NCBI GenBank assembly: GCA_015039465.1
Contig: MU130696.1
Span: 248,001 to 312,000, forward strand
Length of the DNA: 64,000 nt
Source of the DNA: Phlegmacium glaucopus
Lineage: Eukaryota > Basidiomycota > Agaricomycetes > Agaricales > Cortinariaceae
Direction of reading: 5' to 3'
The notes under the pieces: generated by a model
What the model was told of the DNA's origin: nothing
The model's input: the letters and a program-made list of their open reading frames with translations, nothing else
The model's database searches: none
Program-made: the position numbers and the translations under genes
Shown: piece after piece, positions 35,459 through 47,721 of the stretch
Layout: each line of letters begins with the position of its first letter
Position numbering within the stretch: the first letter of the stretch is position 1

Positions 35459-36474
35459 CTATTCTGTTTTCAGAACAGCAGAAATCCTTAGCCTTGTGTA
35501 CATCATTGCCCAATTCCCATGGCTGTCTTGACAGTCTCTACGACACTTGTCCTCAACCTCTCTCATGATCTCGCTTGCTTCTTCATCCGTAAATTTGCTC
35601 AAGAAGGAGTTGCGCGCAAACAGACACAACCAGTCGTAGAGCCCTGTCGCCAAAGGTGTAATTCGGGGAGACAACGAGAGATGAGTTGCTTCGAAACCGG
35701 CCGTAGTCAACAGCTGGTCAATTTATTTGTTAACATTGATTATCTAGAGCGCTTTGAACACCAATGGTTCACCTTCGCATAATCCTCTACGGATGGGAAA
35801 TACCAAGGATCGTAGTCTTCGGGATTGTGGCCTTTTAATCTCACAACTTCGTACAAAGCAGACCGTACGCCTATAGTAGGTTCAGACAGAGAGTTTTATA
35901 AATTCTGCGGACCGAAGGAAGCACCTTACCAATGCAGTTCATAAATCCCCCCATCTCTGCTATGAATCTCCCCCCCGGTTTAAGCACCCCTTTAATACTG
36001 GTCAAAACCCCTGGCGGGTCACGTTTACACCAGTGCAAAGCCGCGTTGCTGAAGACGGCATCAAATCCGCCTTGAATTTCCTGGGTATCTTTTGGCATCT
36101 CCAAATCCTGTGCATCAGCGAAAAATGTATACTTCACTCCATTTGATTTGGCCTTCTCGAGCTGAAATGTCAATTAGTTTGGCCGTCGCTTGATTATTTT
36201 TGCAATGTACCATGCTCTCGCTAAAATCGGTGCCGACCACCATGCCTCCTCCCTTTTGCTCGACAATTTTCTGAAGCAGTAATGTAAGTTCTCCGCTTCC
36301 ACATCCTACGTCTAGGATACGCTCTCCTGGCTGTGCGTTCAATAGTTCGAGGACTGGAGCAGTAAAAGCGGCAGAATACACAAAAGATGCAGATTTGTTG
36401 TACTCTGACGCTGACCAGCCTGAATTGTCTGGAGCATTGTTCTCTTGTTTTGTGGCGAAGTTGGGTCGATACAT
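35459..36474 (-). CDS. Class I SAM-dependent methyltransferase
   Basis: Methyltransferase domain of the trans-aconitate methyltransferase / type 11 sort. Motif I is ERILDVGCGSGELTLLL, motif II includes GMVVGTDFSESM, then YTFFADAQDLEMP, FDAVFSNAALHWCKR (motif IV) and VLKPGGRFIAEMGGFMN. A C-terminal extension (PSVEDYAKLLTTAGFEATH) and alpha-helical end complete a protein of about 270-280 residues. Three introns (around 35716-35770, 35868-35928 and 36163-36213). The acceptor molecule is not determined. It is convergent with the SAM carrier gene (stops about 235 bp apart). Confidence 0.86.
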
Positions 36475-36898
36475 GAGACTGATGCTGTTTGGGATTGCAA
36501 TGTACCCAGGGTATGTATAGGTAGAGTTATTTTTTATTTTTTATTTTTATTGGCATGTGTTCTAAGTTTCGGCCGAGATTGGAGTCCGATGAGTCCTCGG
36601 TCGAAGATGCCCCGGCATAGTAAACTAGCATTGAGCAGGCTCGTGAACTGTTAAAACTTCTACTGATCAGGCAAGAAGAGAGAGTAATTCAGATGGCAGG
36701 GAAAGACGAGCCCGTTGTGTGTAGAAGACAAGCGATGATTAGAGAGATGAGATTGAGATTCAGTGGTTCGCAGTGAGTCTCACGAAATGATACAAGGTCG
36801 TATTTGATAAAAGGTATACAATCTATATAGTAACAATCGATTTTTTTTTTTACAAATTCCAGAGGAATCCGGAACTTCAGTAGAACACAGATTAAAGA

Positions 36899-38034
36899 TC
36901 AGATTTTAGGGGCATCAGTACTGTCTTCTTTAGTCTCAACAGATTTAGAGACATTAGCTGCATCTGCGGCGGTCCCGGGATTCCCAGCCTTCGATTTCTG
37001 CTGCGTCGCGATGCGGCGAGCTTCTTCGTGGATATCCATTACTTGCTTGGAGGTGCTGGTATAGAAAGCGCGAACCTTCTGACCCAACGGAGACGTTATA
37101 GCTTTTGAATAGTACTTGATCAAAGAATGAGACGCAATTCTTCAGCGAATGGGAACGTAAGTGCTCACTTCATGGGCAACCTTAGAGTAACCTCCATGAT
37201 CATCGACTGCTCTTGCGTGTTGAGCTGCAGCGTCCATGGTTGTCTGCACTTTCCCGGTGATTGTCTGGTCAGGTCCTAAGGCGCGTTGGCCCACAGTCTT
37301 ATCCAAGCTTTGAAAGTAGTTAAGGAACCGCTTTGAAATACCCTGCGTATCTAAAGTACTCTCGTTATCGGGGTGTATAGCTTAAGAAATGATGTGTAAC
37401 TTACTATCTATTTCGATAGCACGTGCAAGGATATGATCAGAAAGGGTGTATCCTTTTGCTAAATATTCCGCAGCGACTATAACGACGATTAGCCAAGATA
37501 GAAAGAAAATCAGGGCGGAGTACATACTACCGGCACGAGGTTTGTCGGATTGCTCAATGTGATGTTCATGGGCGGCTGGTTGATCATCGTCCTGATGGAC
37601 GACATCAGACGTCACAGTGAGGGTCGACCCATCCAAAGCGCCGCCAGTGAGCTGAGTGAGGTATTAATTATTTATTAAATTTCTTCCTGCAAGACACGCG
37701 AACTCACCATCAAGGCAGTTTTGGCAGCACTGGGCTTTTCAAACGCAATGGTTGCTGTACCCTTCTCCTGATGTTGTTGGATCGAGGCGATGCTGCAGAA
37801 TAAAGGTCAGTTTAACATACAACAACCTGGATACCAATTCTTACTTCCCGCAGAAACTATCGTAAACAAAATGAGAGACAAATAGAGTGTTTAACGCGAG
37901 TCAGCGTACGTGAAGAAGTCGTGCACTTGTTTTTCAGTAGTGCTTGGCGCAATTCCTGACACCTATATTTCAAGTCAATCAGTTCTAAGGGGTTTGATGT
38001 ATATGATACTGACTTGGACGGTATATGGAGACAT
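36899..38034 (-). CDS. VIP1: RRM protein of the VIP1 type
   Basis: Single RNA-recognition motif at the N-terminus: MSPYTVQVSGIAPSTTEKQV then HDFFTFCGSIASIQQHQ (RNP-2 and loop), EKGTATIAFEKPSAAKTAL (RNP-1 position), and GGALDGSTLTVTSDV. The rest is AEYLAKGYTLSDHILARAIE, followed by an alpha-helical part with ARAVDDHGGYSKVA, SKAITSPLGQKVRAFYTSTS and a Lys/Asp-rich tail ending TDAPKI. This matches fission yeast Vip1 and other fungal RRM proteins whose function is not well understood. At least five introns. Start is chosen at 38034, where MSPYTVQ is split from VSGIAP by an intron. It is the strand-minus neighbour of the methyltransferase gene, ends 425 bp from it, and nothing else was seen in between. 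Confidence 0.83.
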
Positions 38035-39128
38035 GGTTGTTGCAATGAGAGATATGCTCAGTTGGATTTCCTTGGCTCCGCCAGCCTCTGGCACAGCCAT
38101 AAAGATGACATCATCATCATCCCTAATCGCAAAGCTTAAAACGGAATCCTTGCAAGCATGACTTAGTATTAATATTGAGCCATCTATAAAAATTTAGTTG
38201 AAGGTCCTGCTTCAAGCATAGTGAATTGTACATTCAAGTTAGTCCCAAGGGTCACCGTGACATACTATACTAGTCACAACACATCGATGTTCTCGTAAAC
38301 TTGGGGAATTTCGGTCGGTGAATTATGCTACCGACAGTTTCGCTGTCTCGTTTTTTTTATCAGGGAAGTACATTCACGAGTAACAAGGTGTTGAGATATA
38401 ATACCAAGGATTTTTTTCTGTGACCCTGAACGTTCTGGACCCTAACAGTGACAATGTTGAATGGAGTTGTGGCCACGTGCCAGCGGAGGCAATGAGGGTC
38501 ATTTATTAAATTACATCCCAAAACGATCGAAACATTGTGAATCGTTTCGTTGTCCTCCACCACACACCGTATTCTAGAAAGTCGTTACTCATTGCCATCT
38601 ACTAGGAGTGCCTTTAGAGATTTCACTTCTTCTGTTTGACCCCAAGACTGGTGGCCGTCACTGCAGTTTTAGCGGGCAATTGCTGCAGCCTGAGTCACAA
38701 CTTGAAGAACCAGTGCTTCGTGAGTGAATGCGTCTGGAAAAACGTTTTTCGAGTAACCCCCAGAGTCGTGTATTCAGGCAGGACGTAGGTCGATTGGCCA
38801 CACCAAGCGCTCCCGACAATTTCATAGATAGACTACCGACCTGGGATCCTTGTAGGACAAGGGGGGACTTATTTGAAAAGGGGATTACACGGTATATCAT
38901 TCAAGTCGATGGTAAGCGCTCTGATTATTATTATTTTAGTTGTACATTTATTCATCCCACTTTTAGCCACGCTTCACAACGGGGCGGTCTAGTAGCCCAG
39001 ACCATATAACCTTCCATTCTCGTCGCAAACCTTCGACACCAATAGAGATACCCAAAAGGCGCAGGCCAATCGTATCGCCTCTCATCTCTCCACTTGACCA
39101 ACCGAAGTCTCCCGACCTTATTTTTGAT
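38035..39128. other. Upstream interval of the disordered ORF; possible first exons
   Basis: About 1.1 kb. There is a CACGTG core at 38474-38479. The plus-strand ORF at 38728-39009 (MRLEKRFSSNPQSRVFRQ) is followed by a plausible acceptor at about 38967 (CACTTTTAG) whose downstream frame is open into the 39129 ORF, but the ORF before it does not reach that acceptor in the matching phase. I therefore leave the exon structure open. Confidence 0.4.
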
Positions 39129-39710
39129 ATGTCTCCCATTTCTCCCATTTCACCTTCGCCGTTTAATCACACTATCCCTCTTTCGACGTCCAATAAAATG
39201 AGCAACCATGGACCTTTCATCTATAACGTCCCTGTCTATATCCCCTCTTGTCATAGCAACACCGCAACCCGCTTTTCCACCAGTTCCCGACAGCGGGTTA
39301 TGCCTTCTTCAACCGCTGCTCCTATCAGTGCGGCGCACAGAAATGCCTGGCGAACACAGACAACTCATGCTGAAAATGTCAACGACAGCGAGGACAGTAA
39401 TTCTCAGTCCGAGAGGGATGATTTGTCGCAGACACCGTTGACCACGAAAATTACCGGATTTATACCTAGCGTTGAGCAACAACCGCCTATAGTTGATTAC
39501 CCTTCAAAACCAGTTGGACGCCTGTCGCCTCCACCTCGTCAAGAATCCTATTCTTCCTCGCCATGGATTTTACCTGGGACTGGTAACGTTGAAGATGACA
39601 TCGCTTATTCGCAAATCGACCCCAGTGTGTTCGAATTCAAGCGTCATCTATTGCGACGCATTGAAAATAGGGACGCAAGCCAATTCATGAGTTTTCACAG
39701 TTGCCTTTGA
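39129..39710 (+). CDS. Unrecognised disordered Ser/Pro-rich protein
   Basis: Open frame of 193 codons from MSPISPISPSPFNHTIPLS, stop at 39708-39710. It is Ser, Pro, Thr and Asn-rich with low complexity. PPPRQESYSSSPWILPGTGN and IDPSVFEFKRHLLRRIENR (a probable helix) are the only structured-looking parts. The same frame is open upstream to an acceptor near 38967, so the real start may lie in an earlier exon. No family was recognised and no neighbour suggests a role. It could be a regulatory or adaptor protein, or a chance ORF; the long, even codon use argues modestly for a real gene. Confidence 0.45.
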   Translation: MSPISPISPSPFNHTIPLSTSNKMSNHGPFIYNVPVYIPSCHSNTATRFSTSSRQRVMPSSTAAPISAAHRNAWRTQTTHAENVNDSEDSNSQSERDDLSQTPLTTKITGFIPSVEQQPPIVDYPSKPVGRLSPPPRQESYSSSPWILPGTGNVEDDIAYSQIDPSVFEFKRHLLRRIENRDASQFMSFHSCL

Positions 39711-42248
39711 TTTGAGATTTCCCACATAGAGCTTTCTTGGCCATTGTAAATGATTTTGCTTTCTTTTATCGAGGATGACACGGCTAATTGTCCTTCTCAC
39801 AGAGATATTCACTGCCCCCACCACCTAACTCAAAAAAAATACAGGCTTAACTACTTTACCCCCTCGCATTCAACCGTTTCAGGCGGTCTTAGATAGACAT
39901 CAGACTCGGAAGGGACCCTCCACCACTCATCACACGACCAATCGCATCAATTCATATTTCATGTCTCAATAGTATTACTACCTCCTTCACTTTCAGGTGA
40001 CTGTCTCTTAGTCCTGTACCATACCTACTTAGATTTTTGGAATAGCTCAGCTTGTTAAACCCCTATCTTGATCAGTCGTGTTGTTAGAAAGCCGCCCGAC
40101 TCGGATGTTGGGCGCCTCCCTTACATACAATCAATTTTAACCAACGCTGTCTAGTGGTCGCCTGGGCAACAAGGGCGTGAAAAGGCTATGGCTTTTTGAG
40201 TATGATGAAACATCCAGGCCAAATCTTATGCGTAAACAATAAAGCTTGGGGACTACTAATAAGTATCATATCATAGGGCCCAGGCCTTGTCCATTTGATC
40301 ACGGAGTACTTAGTTTGAGTAATGCTCCAGGGATATGCCATGATTGAATTGTTAGGCTCGGGGCCGTTTTAAATTTGTATAACTCAGCGAATCAGAGATG
40401 GATCTAGAGTATGATCGACTCCGATGCACTGACAGCTGTACAGCTTTGTTGCAAAAGAGGTTACGCCAGTAGATCCAGCTTGCTACAGTTCCAAACCCGC
40501 CTGCCGGTCAAGAGGTCGTCCGAGTCTGTCTTCAATGGGTTGAGAGTTGCAAGGTAAAAAAGGCTATTGTATAGAAATATTTCTAGCATATTACACTGAA
40601 GCATCATGATGTATTTAGCAACTTGGTCGCGACTTGTTGGCGCTCCAAAATTAACTCGCCTTCGACTTGAAGGTAACATCGTCCGTCTCCTTATCATTGA
40701 CTGATCATCTACTCATGATGATCAAATTTGCAGACGATCACTTAATATTTACGCCGGGAGTCACTGAGGTACTTGAACTGATAATTGAGACCTACCCATT
40801 GAGAATCGAAGAATGCTTGATGAGGATTTGGGCCTATATCAAGACCGGAGTCAGATCTTGGTTGGTTCGGGTAGAGCACCGGGCTGTGCTCCTGGCTACC
40901 ATCAAAGATGGCCAACATGTCATTTACCTTGATAAGTACGAAAGTTAGGAAGTTAGCCAGAAGCAAGGTTCGGGGGGCAGGAGGTATCAAAGTACGTTAA
41001 GGCAAATAAGCAACCAGTCTTACGAAATGGCTGTGCTTATTGTTGCCTTGACAATGGAAAGTACGTAGACGATTCATACCCAGGAGGTCGGGGCCGGTGG
41101 GATATGAACTCTGTGCCATATGATAAGAAAGGCTTTTTGGGCGGACGGCATGGAAGAGCGAATTTGGCAGTCCAGACTCCAGGAGATGAAATCGTTGAGA
41201 TGAACCACAGATTTCGATTCTAAGCAGGAGACGAGTCAACTGGCCTGAGTTCACCAGTTTATTCCTTCCAATCTCCTCGAATGATCATAAAATCCTTGGG
41301 CTGGTTTGATCCGTTATGGTTTTACTCTTGTTCCATTGCAAGTTCAGACGCTCGGNNNNNNNNNNNNNNNNNNNNNNNNNNNNNNNNNNNNNNNNNNNNN
41401 NNNNNNNNNNNNNNNNNNNNNNNNNNNNNNNNNNNNNNNNNNNNNNNNNNNNNNNATAAAATGGCATATATTTTTCTCTGGACCGCTGATCGGCAGTAAG
41501 ATGAGTGAACCACATTGTTGCCCATTTGTTGTAAAGCCAGTTAGCCTCTATAGCAAGCGAGGAAATGGAAATGGACCAGTATTTCGATGTGTTTTGATTT
41601 TGAGCCCTTCGATATCACGACACACTAGCAACTGCGCGCGATTGAGACGGTGGTTCATCGAATCTGAGCGGTATGACAAAAGTCAGCTCTATATGGATAT
41701 ATTTGTTCAGCTGGAACCAGATCCAGCCATTTTCGGCCCCAGGGTGAGGGCCTCGAGGCAGTTTACAGCTCAAGTAACTGAAACGTATTCTCAAGCGCCG
41801 AGAGATTAAGCTAAAGAGTGCGTTCAGAAGGTCGGAGGGAAGACACCGGCTTCACTTGAACCCAAAAAGCAAAAGTAAGCCAGCATGAAACGATGTGTCA
41901 TTCCCACAAGGTTCGACAGTGGCATGCGTGCGGTCGGACGTAGCTTGTGCCATCTTATTTGTTGATCCAACCTCGATCATCGTAATTTTCGATTTGACAT
42001 CTTGCATAAAAGTTTACGATGGTCGTCATTGCAGCGAGCGTCAATCCTTTAGCTCTAAGACCCAACAATCACTGTGTCGATCGCGAGCTGTCGACCTAAG
42101 TATGCCTTCAACATATTCACACGATAAGCGATGGGTGACAGTAAATAGCTTGACAAGGTTATGGGTTTAGACAGTAGTTTGGGTTGAGTTTGGGTTGGAT
42201 TTATTTTCATGGGCCAAATGTATCTGAGCCGAAGGGGAGGTTGTCACG
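39711..42248. other. Gene-poor interval with assembly gap
   Basis: About 2.5 kb between the disordered ORF and the NUD1 promoter, with a 100-N gap inside. I saw no coding signal: the small ORFs on both strands (for example 40667-40948 plus, 41895-42170 plus) have no family-like motifs and mutually inconsistent frames. An imperfect inverted repeat (40093-40100 with 40107-40114) is the only local structure noticed. Parts of this interval might be decayed mobile DNA that broke the assembly. Confidence 0.6.
41356..41455. other. Assembly gap, 100 N
   Basis: Exactly 100 Ns, the conventional placeholder for an unknown-size scaffold join. True distance and any intervening sequence are unknown; translated X runs across it carry no information. 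Confidence 0.99.
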
Positions 42249-42258
42249 ATCACGTGAT
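42249..42258. promoter_or_regulatory. Palindromic ATCACGTGAT site upstream of NUD1-like gene
   Basis: A perfect 10-base palindrome with the CACGTG core, 117 bp before the start codon of the gene at 42376. The core is the binding site of bHLH or Cbf1-type regulators. Position and symmetry support it, but CACGTG alone occurs by chance at least twice elsewhere in the window. Confidence 0.35.
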
Positions 42259-42375
42259 ATTCAAGCTGTTGAACGTCAGTTGAGTTGAACATCGACTATG
42301 CACATTGCACGTTAGTACAGGTCCTGTTGGGTCTAGACTGCACTTCAGTTTTGCTTTCCCGGAACGAGCACAGAG

Positions 42376-45300
42376 ATGTCAAGGGATCCTCAAAATGTAC
42401 CAGGATGGCAAACGGAAGAGCTGCAGGATGAATGGGTAGACCTTGAGCCGGACGATGAAGACGACAATTTGTCTTATGGAACACGATCTATCTCGCTGAC
42501 CGTACCTCTAAGCACCCACATCCACACCAATACTGATTTTGAACCCGACGCTGCACCATCTACCAACAACTCCCATGCCATTGGAACATTTTTAGTCCGT
42601 GAGGATGTTGCCAATAAACCATTACTCCCCAAAACACCTGGACGAAACAAGAAGGGGCTAATAAAGGACTTCTTTACTCCCCTGCCACTGGAGAGGATGT
42701 TCGACCCTCCATCACCTCATTCACCTTCTTCTGGAACTCAAGCGCAGCCATCTGAGCCTAGTCCACATTCTGTAGGAACCTCCGAAAAGGCGGGTGACGA
42801 GATCATTGAGACAGATATGCCAAATATGAATTCTTTGCATAGACGCAAGACAAGTATGGCCTGTCAATTTACGTTCTCTGCGCCCCGAGATACCTCTCGT
42901 CCGACTGCCCTAGGCATTGCTTATCCTCAAGCTCAAAGCACTCCAAATCCACCCTCTGCCCCCCATGATACTGTTCCTCCAACAGACCCTCGACTTCGCC
43001 TTTTCCAATTTCAATATGATACGTACACTCGAGAGCACCTCTCTGCTTTGGTTGACTCAATCGCGATAAATACTCCTTCTGGAACTGGTACCACTGCTAC
43101 TCCTACCTTCAACCAGGGGCTATCTCGGGTGTCAGAAGTGAGCGGTACTGCTGCCAACATGTCTCATCTACGCAGCACAAAGCGCCTTAAACTTAGTCCT
43201 GCTAGTGACTTTTACGGCGAAGGAGCTGGTTCTCGAGCTACAGTCTCACGTCCGAAACTCTACGGTAAGGACTATGTCGGGGAGTCGCGCTCTTTAATGC
43301 AGCAAATTAAACAAGCGCGAGATTTTTCAACGATATCTACGGTTGCTAGTGCTCAAGATAGTTCACCATCTGTATCTAGTGGCCTCCACAACAAGTCCCA
43401 GGAACACAGCCTCCTCAAATCGCAAGTGCTTCAACCTCCTGGTAATTATTTTGAGTTATACTATATCTTCCCAACTTATAAATGTTTTCCACTTCAGCGT
43501 CAGTCCGCCGACCTTCCTTTATTTCTGTGCCTGAACAGGCTAATTCTAATTCATCATCGAGAATTAATTCAACCTCCTCAACGACTTATCGACAGAAAGC
43601 TGCTGCACTCATGGACCAAATAAGGACGGATGTTAAGCGCCAAAAACGTGTTTTGTCCGGTGACTGGGATACATCACATGCTACTACACACGTTGAGGAT
43701 CAATCACTCACTGGAAGCGTCAAAACCGGCGCTGGCGGCAAAGAGAACCATCGATATTCTACCACGCATCGACGGACATCGTCGTCCAGATCGAACGTCT
43801 CGCGATCTCGTGCTAGTCCCAAGAAATCATCAAAGCTTACCAGCGAAGATGGTGACTTGGTTAAGGATTTCTCGCATATATCGATCGACCTACCACGCCC
43901 AATCGTTAACATTACATTCGTGCCCTCAATGGCACCGCCAATCACGCAACCCATAGCACCCTTAACTTTAGCACCACCGTCCTACCCGTCGACTTCTATT
44001 CGTTTGACAACGAACGAAGACCTAAATCGCTTTGTATCATCGAGTACAGCGTCTGGGACGACGCTCACTTCTGGCAGTGCACCTTCCTTCGTGAAGCATG
44101 CTGGTCCAGCTCACATCCGCACCATTGCTCCTGGAGATCTACCTTCTCTTCCTGAAAGGTTTGGAGATATGCTTTTCGACAAAGTCATGATGAAATGGAT
44201 AAAAAGTACGGCAAAAACAACGATGGAATATGAGAAATCCGTCAATAATTCTGTGGAGGTCAGTGATGACCCTTTCGGCGATATTGAAAGCTTGCGGGAC
44301 GACTCGAAAACTGGGGACGAGATCGAGCGGTCTGCGATGCCGTTGGAAGAAGATAACAACCACAGCGGCCTTGGGGAAATGAGCATGATCGAGGAGCAGT
44401 CTGAAGTGGACGATGGCGAGGAGATGGAGCTTACGAGCTTCTCTACGGATGCGTCAGCCCATGTGGTCAATATTATGACAGGCGTTGACACTGACGGCTA
44501 TGACGATGACGATCTGACGACTGATTCGGAAGACGCGGACGATCTTCATACGGTGACTCAAGCAGAGATTCACGATATCGACTTCGACTCTGAATACGAG
44601 GATTTGCAGAATGACTCGCCTGCTCTTCAGTCGTCTGAACTGGGATCAAATCTACTTCATCCTCCACCTCCACCGGCGAGGACTTTCAGTACTCCAAGTC
44701 GTGGAAATTCAGGCTCTTTGAGTAGCACACCCGTCATCAAATCTGCTTTGAAGAGTAATAGTTTGACACCCACATCTGTGTTGAGGAATTCACAAAGATA
44801 TCAAACCCCTCTCCAAGGAAATAGTCATCGTCGGTCGGTAAGCTTTTCTGATGGAAAAAGAGATGGACCCATACGAAGTTTGTGTTCTTAGTTTTTTGCC
44901 TCTGGAATGATAACCCAAATTTATTATCCCTAGTAAGCATCACTACGTCTGGAGGACCATCAGTCCGATCGAAACGAATAGCGGACATGATGGACGCATT
45001 GGACGGCTCATGTTTGTTTTATGTTTTTTATGTTTTCTATGTTTAATCGTATTCGTCTAGATCTGGATGAGGAAGACTCCCCATCCAAAGTCAGCAGCTC
45101 TGGACGCCCAGACGTTCTTCAGCCTTTAACCTCACGACATCCCAGTACCACTTCAGCCGGAGTATCAAAAACCGAATCCCCGCGTCGCGTATTTTCCAGA
45201 TCTTATACTCAGAAACTCTCGCCCGGAAAACAAGGCTTCTCGAAAGCCAACGAAACCTTCTTGACAGAATGTTCATTTGGTGTTGCACATGACCGTCTGG

Positions 45301-47173
45301 TGGAAGTCATCACAGATGTTGAGCCATTTGAACCACATTGGGAGGGCCTCAGTTCCATTAATTTGTCAAACGCAAAACTGGAAAGTGTTGCGCGACTGAA
45401 GGAGTTTCTTCCTAGGCTTGATGCTCTCAATTTGTAAGTTCTGGATTCTGTCATGCCCTGAGAGTTTTCTTTTTGGACTAACTGAATTGGAAAGGAACCG
45501 AAATCAATTGTCATGGCTCAGCGGAATTCCTGGAAGTGTGAGGACATTATCTGTCGCATTTAATTGGTGAGTGACTCATTAATCTGTTAATTGTGTGGCG
45601 CTTTGAGTTCCGTTATCTTGTTGGAGCACTAAAACAACCCTCTAGCCTTACTGGGATAGTATCCTACAGTCACTTGCTCAATTTGGAGAATCTGGATATA
45701 AGCCACAATCAGTTGGACTCTTTACGTCGTGAGTGAGAGTTGAGTCGTTGCATCCGGCCTTTTTTCTTATCCCTCTGTTACTTAGAACTGGAGGGTTTAC
45801 GACATTTACGAGAATTGAAAGCTGATGGAAACAAGATAACAAGTCTTGATGGACTTGAGCGTATTGATAGTCTCGTGAAATTAAGTCTTCAGGGAAATCT
45901 GATTCAATCGATTAACCTTTCCCAATGCCGATGGTATGTACATTCTTGTTGGAATTTAATGCTGACTGATCTATCATTCTTAAATTCTATAGGACGCGTT
46001 TGGAGATGCTCAACTTGAGCCACAATCGTCTAAATAGCATTCAAGGTGTCTCATCATTGCAATCCTTGATTGCCTTAAACTTGGGTGAGTATTATTGAGG
46101 GGAATGTCTATTATGATTCACGATACTGATGGATGATATCCTGCGGGTTTGTGTTATTGACAGATATCAATTCTTTGGGTGACCTGGTGATAGGTGGCTC
46201 GATGCCTAGACTCCGCATTTTTCGTGTCAGTGGCAATCGACTACATAATCTCGATGTTGGCGGCATGGCCAACCTTCGCACGCTGTATGCGGATAATAAC
46301 AGTCTCGCAAATCTCGTAAAGGTGGATCGCCTGACCAAACTAGAAAATCTCAGCTTGCGGAGTCAGAGTGGACGAGGAATGTAGGCTGTCTCTTTTTTTT
46401 TTTTTTCTTTTTTCTTCTCTTGTTCTCGTTTTGACGATGACTGATCCCATCATATTGTTTAGTACTCTTTCTACCCGCGATGTTCGCGATGTAAAGCGCC
46501 TGTACCTTTCAGGTAAGTGAAGGTACCTAGTATTAATTAAAATATATGCTGATACTGAGCAGGTAATCCCTTGAAACGTGAATTTTTGGGAGAGCCATGC
46601 TACAATGTGGTATATTTGGAACTGGCTGCATGTCGGCTAACCGCGCTTCCCGAGGGAATGTGTAGGTTGGTACCGAATCTGAGAGTATTGAATCTGAACT
46701 ACAACTTCTTGGAGGATGTTCGGCCTCTAGAAGGACTGACGAGGTTGCAGAAACTGACGATAATTGGATCACGGCTAAAGAATACGAAGCCTCTGATCCG
46801 TCTACTTGAGCACATGCCGGATGTGGAAATGTTAGATTTCAGGTACGTGTTGAACAATTTTGCTTCCGTGTGATTAAACGGAAAAAAAAAACAACACAGG
46901 ATGAATCCGTGTACACTCGGATGGTACCTGCCGTTACTTGTAAAGGATGTGCCAGGAGCATTACAGCCATCTGAACGGGAAACAGGGGAAGGATGGCAAG
47001 GACTGGACAGCAAGTTCCGACGGGATCTGCCGAACTCGAGTTACATCGGAAGACTTGCGTACCGAGGATTGATTATGCGTGCGTGCGTGCGTATAGGAAT
47101 GTTGGATGGGGTTTCTGTGAGTGAGAAAGAACGGAAGAAAGCGAATGATTTGTTGAAGGGTATCTTGGGTTGA
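42376..47173 (+). CDS. CDC11: SIN/MEN scaffold NUD1/CDC11-like leucine-rich-repeat protein
   Basis: Spindle-pole-body scaffold of the septation initiation or mitotic exit network. The N-terminus PGWQTEELQDEWVDLEPDDE is the family start. A long Ser/Thr-rich disordered region of about 800 residues follows, with exon breaks at 43441 and near 44866 (NIMTGVDTDGYDDDDLTTDS acidic stretch). The C-terminus is a leucine-rich-repeat domain over many small exons: LPRLDALNLNRNQLSWLSG, HLLNLENLDISHNQLDSL, GLRHLRELKADGNKITSLDG, TRLEMLNLSHNRLNSIQG, MPRLRIFRVSGNRLHNLDVG, VPNLRVLNLNYNFLEDVRP, and the C-cap MNPCTLGWYLPLLV. Intron phases are consistent throughout. Stop at 47171-47173 (KANDLLKGILG). A protein of roughly 1300 residues, long for the family but with all typical blocks. 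Confidence 0.9.
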
Positions 47174-47721
47174 AAGGAGTTTGGTTTGGTTTGCTGTGAC
47201 TCGGGGTCGATTTGTTCCTAGATTTGAATGTAACCGTATTTGGGATTGTAGATCTAAATGGATTTTGAATGGTTCCTAGATTTGGATTAAGGCAGATCCC
47301 TTTTTATTTTAGTATTCCCACAGTCTATAATATTTTATCAACTTAAATACCTTGGCCCCCCGTCCTTACGTTTTTGCCAAACAACCCCGCCCCTGTCTCC
47401 CTTTATATCTCTAGATGCCGACAGCAGACCAACTCTCAGAACATCCTTCCGACCAGCTAAACAGCTATAACGTCGCACACCTTCAGTTTGTCCTGTCAGT
47501 AACACCACTACAAATCTGTCATATATCTGTCAATCCCTAAATCTCTATCTCTAGCGGTTCAAAGTGTGACACAGACGATATTTCTTTTCTTCGCGACATA
47601 TCTCCTTCGTCGTCTCCAGCAATAATGCACGTCCTTCTTTTGTATTCATTCATCAAATCAGATTCTAACAATTCATCCTACTAGTCCTGTAGAACAAGAT
47701 TTGGACTACCATTCGCGCCGC
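47174..47721 (+). promoter_or_regulatory. Region upstream of homeobox gene
   Basis: About 550 bp. Pyrimidine-rich around 47340-47640, as in many fungal promoters and 5' leaders. An ATG at 47415 opens a short frame (MPTADQLSEHPSDQLN) that terminates after 41 codons, so it could be an upstream ORF or a first exon; I could not find a splice pair that joins it to the main frame in phase. Confidence 0.35.

Noticed and set aside
40093..40114. Short GC-rich hairpin (8-bp arms, 6-base loop)
   Set aside because: One mismatch, no T-tract and no transcript context; too weak for a terminator or RNA gene in a eukaryote.
41281..41809. ORFs running through the assembly gap
   Set aside because: They consist largely of X residues from N bases and carry no information.
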